From assembly GCA_017577615.1 (NCBI GenBank), contig PKRE01000013.1, positions 1-16,527 of the forward strand: DNA of 16,527 nt, written 5' to 3'. The notes beneath the pieces were generated by a model. It saw nothing but the letters and a program-made list of their open reading frames with translations, was not told where the DNA came from and made no database searches. Made by a program: the position numbers and the translations under genes. Of this stretch, positions 14,524-16,527 are shown one piece after another. The stretch comes from Gammaproteobacteria bacterium. Lineage in GTDB: Bacteria > Pseudomonadota > Gammaproteobacteria > Steroidobacterales > Steroidobacteraceae. The number at the start of each line of letters is the position of its first letter. Within the stretch, counting starts at the first letter, position 1.

Positions 14524-14955
14524 TCAGAGCCCCTCCACGTCGACGCCCATGCTGCGTGCGCTACCTGCAATCGTGCGAACCGCTGCTTCGAGATCCGCGG
14601 CAGTCAAATCGGGTTGCTTGATCTTCGCAATCTCCTCCAGCTGCGCACGCGTGATTCGACCGACCTTGTGCGTATTCGGTGCACCACTGCCTTTTTCGAT
14701 ACCGAGCGCTTTACGGATAAGCACCGAGGCAGGTGGAGTCTTGAGGACGAACGTGAAGCTGCGATCGCTGTACACCGTGATGACCACGGGTATCGGCAGC
14801 CCCTTTTCGAGGTTCTGCGTCTGCGCGTTGAACGCCTTGCAGAACTCCATGATGTTGACGCCCTGCTGACCCAGCGCCGGACCGACCGGCGGGCTCGGAT
14901 TCGCCTGGCCTGCAGGGATCTGCAGCTTGATGTAGCCAGTGACTTTCTTGGCCAT
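14524..14955 (-). CDS. rplK: Large-subunit ribosomal protein L11 (uL11)
   Basis: L11 forms the base of the GTPase-associated centre with 23S rRNA, is the target region of thiostrepton, and is needed for RelA activation in E. coli. The product has 143 residues. The N-terminal domain carries NPSPPVGPALGQQGVNI at 19-35 with the proline-rich loop, and the C-terminal rRNA-binding domain spans about 75-143. The ATG at 14955 gives the family start MAKKVTGYIKLQ; a GTG six bases upstream is in frame and nearer the GGAG (spacing about 4 instead of 10), so that start is possible but less likely. A hairpin overlaps the GGAG. It follows nusG after 172 bases that include a likely terminator. Confidence 0.98.
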   Translation of the reverse strand: MAKKVTGYIKLQIPAGQANPSPPVGPALGQQGVNIMEFCKAFNAQTQNLEKGLPIPVVITVYSDRSFTFVLKTPPASVLIRKALGIEKGSGAPNTHKVGRITRAQLEEIAKIKQPDLTAADLEAAVRTIAGSARSMGVDVEGL

Positions 14956-14967
14956 TTGCACTTAACT

Positions 14968-15000
14968 CCGTGGGTCCAAACGCTCTTGCGAGCTCCCCGG
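14968..15000 (-). promoter_or_regulatory. Hairpin over the rplK ribosome-binding site, candidate L1 operator
   Basis: The transcript can fold as CCG-GGG (outer), a one-base against seven-base internal loop, then GCTC closed by a GCAA tetraloop and GAGC, with GGG pairing CCC and CCG pairing CGG. Its 3' end uses two bases of the GGAG before rplK. In E. coli L1 represses rplKA by binding a stem with an asymmetric internal loop in the rplK leader; the shape and place fit, but I cannot match the key bases. Confidence 0.35.
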
Positions 15001-15014
15001 TCGTCCATGCCTTG

Positions 15015-15039
15015 AAAAAGCTTCGTTCTCCGAACGAGC
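15015..15039 (-). terminator. Candidate intrinsic terminator between nusG and rplK
   Basis: TCGTTC pairs with GAACGA across a GGA loop, the stem extends by GC pairs past one bulged A, and TTTTTC follows directly. It is the only place in the window where a hairpin runs into five Ts. With a bulged stem it is likely to be leaky, leaving rplK some read-through from nusG. Confidence 0.55.
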
Positions 15040-15061
15040 CTCACGTGGGCTATCGGGCCCT

Positions 15062-15111
15062 GGGCGCTGAGCTCTGGCTTGCGCGTGCTCGTTGCCAGCA
15101 GCCCAGCGCCC
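15062..15111 (-). other. Long imperfect hairpin after nusG
   Basis: About 17 base pairs can form: GGGCGCTG with CAGCGCCC, GGCT with AGCT (one G-U), a bulged G, then CTGGC with GCCAG, closing a 15-base loop. A stem of this length could be an RNase III substrate or a 3' barrier for secE-nusG mRNA. Confidence 0.5.
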
Positions 15112-15121
15112 AATGCCCAGC
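15101..15121. repeat. Tandem heptamer repeat after the nusG stop codon
   Basis: Three 7-base units follow each other on the plus strand: GCCCAGC, GCCCAAT, GCCCAGC, then a partial GGCCC. The block lies just after the nusG TAA and supplies one arm of the long hairpin. Confidence 0.65.
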
Positions 15122-15127
15122 GGCCCT

Positions 15128-15661
15128 TTACACCTTCTCGACTTGTGAGAAGTCCAACTCAACGGGCGTTGAGCGCCCGAGAATCTGCACCGCCACCTGC
15201 AGGCGATTCTTCTCGTAGTTGACCGATTCGACGACGCCGTTGAAATCGTTGAAGGGCCCGTCAATGACGCGCACGACCTCTCCGGGCTCAAACAGCACCT
15301 TGGGCTTCGGCTTGTCGGCACCCTCTTCGACCCGACGCAGGATGCTCATGGCTTCCTTGTCCGAGATCGGTGCAGGCTTGTCCGGCGTGCCGCCGATGAA
15401 ACCGAGGACCTTGGGCACCTCTCTGACCAGATGCCACGTGTCCTCGTCCATCTCCATCTGCACGAGCACGTAGCCGGGGAAGAACTTGCGGTCGCTCTTG
15501 CGCTTCTGACCGTCGCGCATCTCCACGACCTCTTCCGTCGGCACGAGAATCTCGCCGAACTTATGCTCCAAACCCTGCCGCTTGATTCGTTCCTTCAGAG
15601 CTTCGGCGACGCGGTGCTCGAAGTTCGAATAAGCGTGCACGACATACCAACGCAGGGCCAT
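15128..15661 (-). CDS. nusG: Transcription elongation and termination factor NusG
   Basis: NusG binds RNA polymerase through its N-terminal domain, suppresses pausing, and through its C-terminal KOW domain contacts Rho or ribosomal protein S10. The 177-residue product has the NGN domain at about 1-115, including WYVVHAYSNFE and FFPGYVLV, a short linker, and the KOW domain at about 122-177 with GPFNDFNGVVESVNYEK and TPVELDFSQVEK. The residue that appears to align with E. coli F165, part of the S10 contact, is Leu161 (in QILGRSTP). The ATG is one base after the secE stop (TGA-C-ATG) with AAGGGAG upstream inside secE, so the two are translationally coupled. Confidence 0.98.
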   Translation of the reverse strand: MALRWYVVHAYSNFEHRVAEALKERIKRQGLEHKFGEILVPTEEVVEMRDGQKRKSDRKFFPGYVLVQMEMDEDTWHLVREVPKVLGFIGGTPDKPAPISDKEAMSILRRVEEGADKPKPKVLFEPGEVVRVIDGPFNDFNGVVESVNYEKNRLQVAVQILGRSTPVELDFSQVEKV

Positions 15662-15662
15662 G

Positions 15663-16040
15663 TCAGCTCCCTTGTCCCGTCAACCATCGAGTGAGCGCGC
15701 CCAAAAGCGTGTCGAGCCCCCAGAAAAACAAACCAAGCAGGATGACCATCACGAAAACCACGAGGGTGACCTGCATGGTCTCTTGCCGGCTCGGCCACAC
15801 GACCTTGCGCAACTCGATGCGCGAGCTCTGCACGAAAGACCAGAACGTCTTGCCTTGGTACGATTGCAGACTGACCAGCGCGCCTACGGCCAACGCCGCC
15901 AGCACAATGAGCCAACGCAGCCAAATTGGCTGGTCGGACAGCCAATAAAACCCCGCGATGCCGGCGGCCAAAATGGCAACCCCGGCCGCAAGCTTCGCCG
16001 TATCGAGCGCTGTGGGACCTTGTTCTACCTGTTCAGTCAT
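15663..16040 (-). CDS. secE: Protein translocase subunit SecE
   Basis: SecE clamps SecY in the inner-membrane SecYEG protein-conducting channel. The 125-residue protein is of the long, three-helix type seen in E. coli (127): membrane segments at about 16-34, 40-58 and 90-115, with the conserved amphipathic stretch SSRIELRKVVWPSRQET at 72-88 before the last helix. The ATG start has no visible Shine-Dalgarno sequence (upstream CTGGTCGCCAGTTTC), and no other start lies near, so translation initiation may be weak. It follows tRNA-Trp by 92 bases and probably shares its transcript, with tRNA processing leaving a short 5' leader on secE-nusG mRNA. Confidence 0.97.
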   Translation of the reverse strand: MTEQVEQGPTALDTAKLAAGVAILAAGIAGFYWLSDQPIWLRWLIVLAALAVGALVSLQSYQGKTFWSFVQSSRIELRKVVWPSRQETMQVTLVVFVMVILLGLFFWGLDTLLGALTRWLTGQGS

Positions 16041-16132
16041 GAAACTGGCGACCAGGGAGCCTGAGGGACGGGATGTAGACAGTCAGCCTGACTATCCGTT
16101 CCCCATGACCGACCCGTACTCCGTTTCTAATG

Positions 16133-16208
16133 TGGCAGGCCAGGAGGGAATCGAACCCCCAACCTGCGGTTTTGGAGACCGCCGCTCTGCCAATTGAGCT
16201 ACTGGCCT
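16133..16208 (-). tRNA. trpT: tRNA-Trp (anticodon CCA)
   Basis: The minus strand folds into a full cloverleaf: acceptor AGGCCAG / CTGGCCT (7 perfect pairs), D stem GCTC / GAGC, anticodon stem GCGGT / ACCGC with loop CTCCAAA and anticodon CCA, T stem GGGGG / CCCTC with loop TTCGATT, discriminator G and an encoded CCA end. It closely resembles E. coli tRNA-Trp. Its place between tuf and secE is typical for gammaproteobacteria. No promoter is visible directly upstream, so it is probably cut from the tuf-secE-nusG transcript. Confidence 0.97.
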
Positions 16209-16398
16209 ATCACCTGCCAAGACGGGCGCCGGCTAGCTCACCACCATTGACGACCGCGGTTCGACCGGACAACAAAATGCGGCAGCCGCGCTTGGACTGC
16301 AACACCCCACTTGCCCGAGACGCTACCGCTGTCGCTCTGATTCCGAGCGCCAACCCCAATTCAGCAGCCGCCCAAGGCAGCGACGCCCGCGAGGGACG
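16209..16398 (-). other. tuf-tRNA spacer
   Basis: About 190 bases without a gene. I see a CGCTC / GAGCG mini-hairpin but no promoter with good -35 and -10 boxes and no hairpin followed by a U run, which supports transcription through from tuf into tRNA-Trp. Confidence 0.5.
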
Positions 16399-16400
16399 TC
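16382..16400 (-). other. Hairpin overlapping the tuf stop codon
   Basis: GACG and CGTC pair, then CCC and GGG, with one bulged T and a TCGC loop, starting within the TGA stop of tuf. No U run follows, so it is not an intrinsic terminator. Confidence 0.45.
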
Positions 16401-16527
16401 ACTGCAGGATCTTCGTCACCACGCCCGCGCCGACTGTGCGGCCGCCCTCGCGGATCGCAAAGCGCAAGCCCTCTTCCATCGCAATCGGGCTGATCAGCTC
16501 CACCGTCATCTTCACATTGTCGCCAGG
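16399..16527 (-). CDS. tuf: Elongation factor Tu, C-terminal part (gene runs off the window at the right edge)
   Basis: The last 42 codons of EF-Tu domain III are present, ending with LRFAIREGGRTVGAGVVTKI and LQ before TGA. The motif GDNVKMTVELI and the GRTVGAGVV segment, which lies near the kirromycin and tRNA contact region, are intact. This copy lies before tRNA-Trp, secE and nusG, the position called tufB in E. coli. Since the window starts inside another tuf in the same direction, the genome has at least two copies. The fragments in the window are opposite ends of the gene, so their identity cannot be compared here. Confidence 0.97.
   Translation of the reverse strand, partial: PGDNVKMTVELISPIAMEEGLRFAIREGGRTVGAGVVTKILQ

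Noticed and set aside
14523..14570. 16-codon N-terminal extension of L1
   Set aside because: Lies inside rplK; the ATG one base after the rplK stop gives the family length.
15958..16197. 79-codon plus-strand frame ending in GIEPPTCGFGDRRSAN
   Set aside because: It reads antisense through tRNA-Trp; this type of peptide is a known mis-annotation over tRNA genes.

Overview
The window is a bacterial housekeeping locus read entirely from the minus strand. In transcript order (high to low coordinates) it holds the 3' end of a tuf gene, tRNA-Trp, secE, nusG, rplK, rplA, rplJ, rplL, rpoB, rpoC, rpsL, rpsG, fusA and the 5' end of another tuf gene. Every complete gene is intact. I see no mobile element, CRISPR array, pseudogene or accessory cargo, and no new gene system. 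The parts worth a second look are the spacers and leaders.

The organism looks like a GC-rich gammaproteobacterium. The gene order, tRNA-Trp between tuf and secE, a three-helix SecE, and a large beta' with a long insertion in the trigger-loop region all fit. From remembered sequences, the 1385-residue RpoB with N-terminus AYSFTEKKRIRKDFGKQRS is closest to the Xanthomonadales or a neighbouring order. That placement is inference.

Regions: (1) 16133-16527: end of tuf, a gene-free spacer, then tRNA-Trp with an encoded CCA. (2) 15128-16040: secE and nusG, one base apart. (3) 14956-15127: a nusG-rplK spacer with heptamer repeats, a long hairpin, a likely intrinsic terminator, and a hairpin over the rplK ribosome-binding site that could be the L1 operator. 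(4) 13827-14955: rplK-rplA, one base apart. (5) 13352-13826: a 475-base spacer and rplJ leader, the expected site of L10 feedback control. (6) 12358-13351: rplJ-rplL. (7) 3589-12110: rpoB-rpoC. (8) 3354-3588: a near-consensus sigma-70 promoter with a GC-rich discriminator and a two-hairpin leader. (9) 259-3353: rpsL-rpsG-fusA. (10) 1-115: start of tuf, with a GTG start.

Together the genes make translation factors (EF-Tu, EF-G), ribosomal proteins of the stalk, the L1 region and the decoding centre, the two large RNA polymerase subunits, the transcription factor NusG and the translocon subunit SecE. The layout suggests one long transcription path with internal controls: termination after nusG, autogenous control by L1 and L10, attenuation or processing between rplL and rpoB, and a fresh strong promoter before rpsL. 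The two tuf genes lie in the same direction at the two ends, about 16.3 kb apart, and so form a potentially recombinogenic direct repeat.
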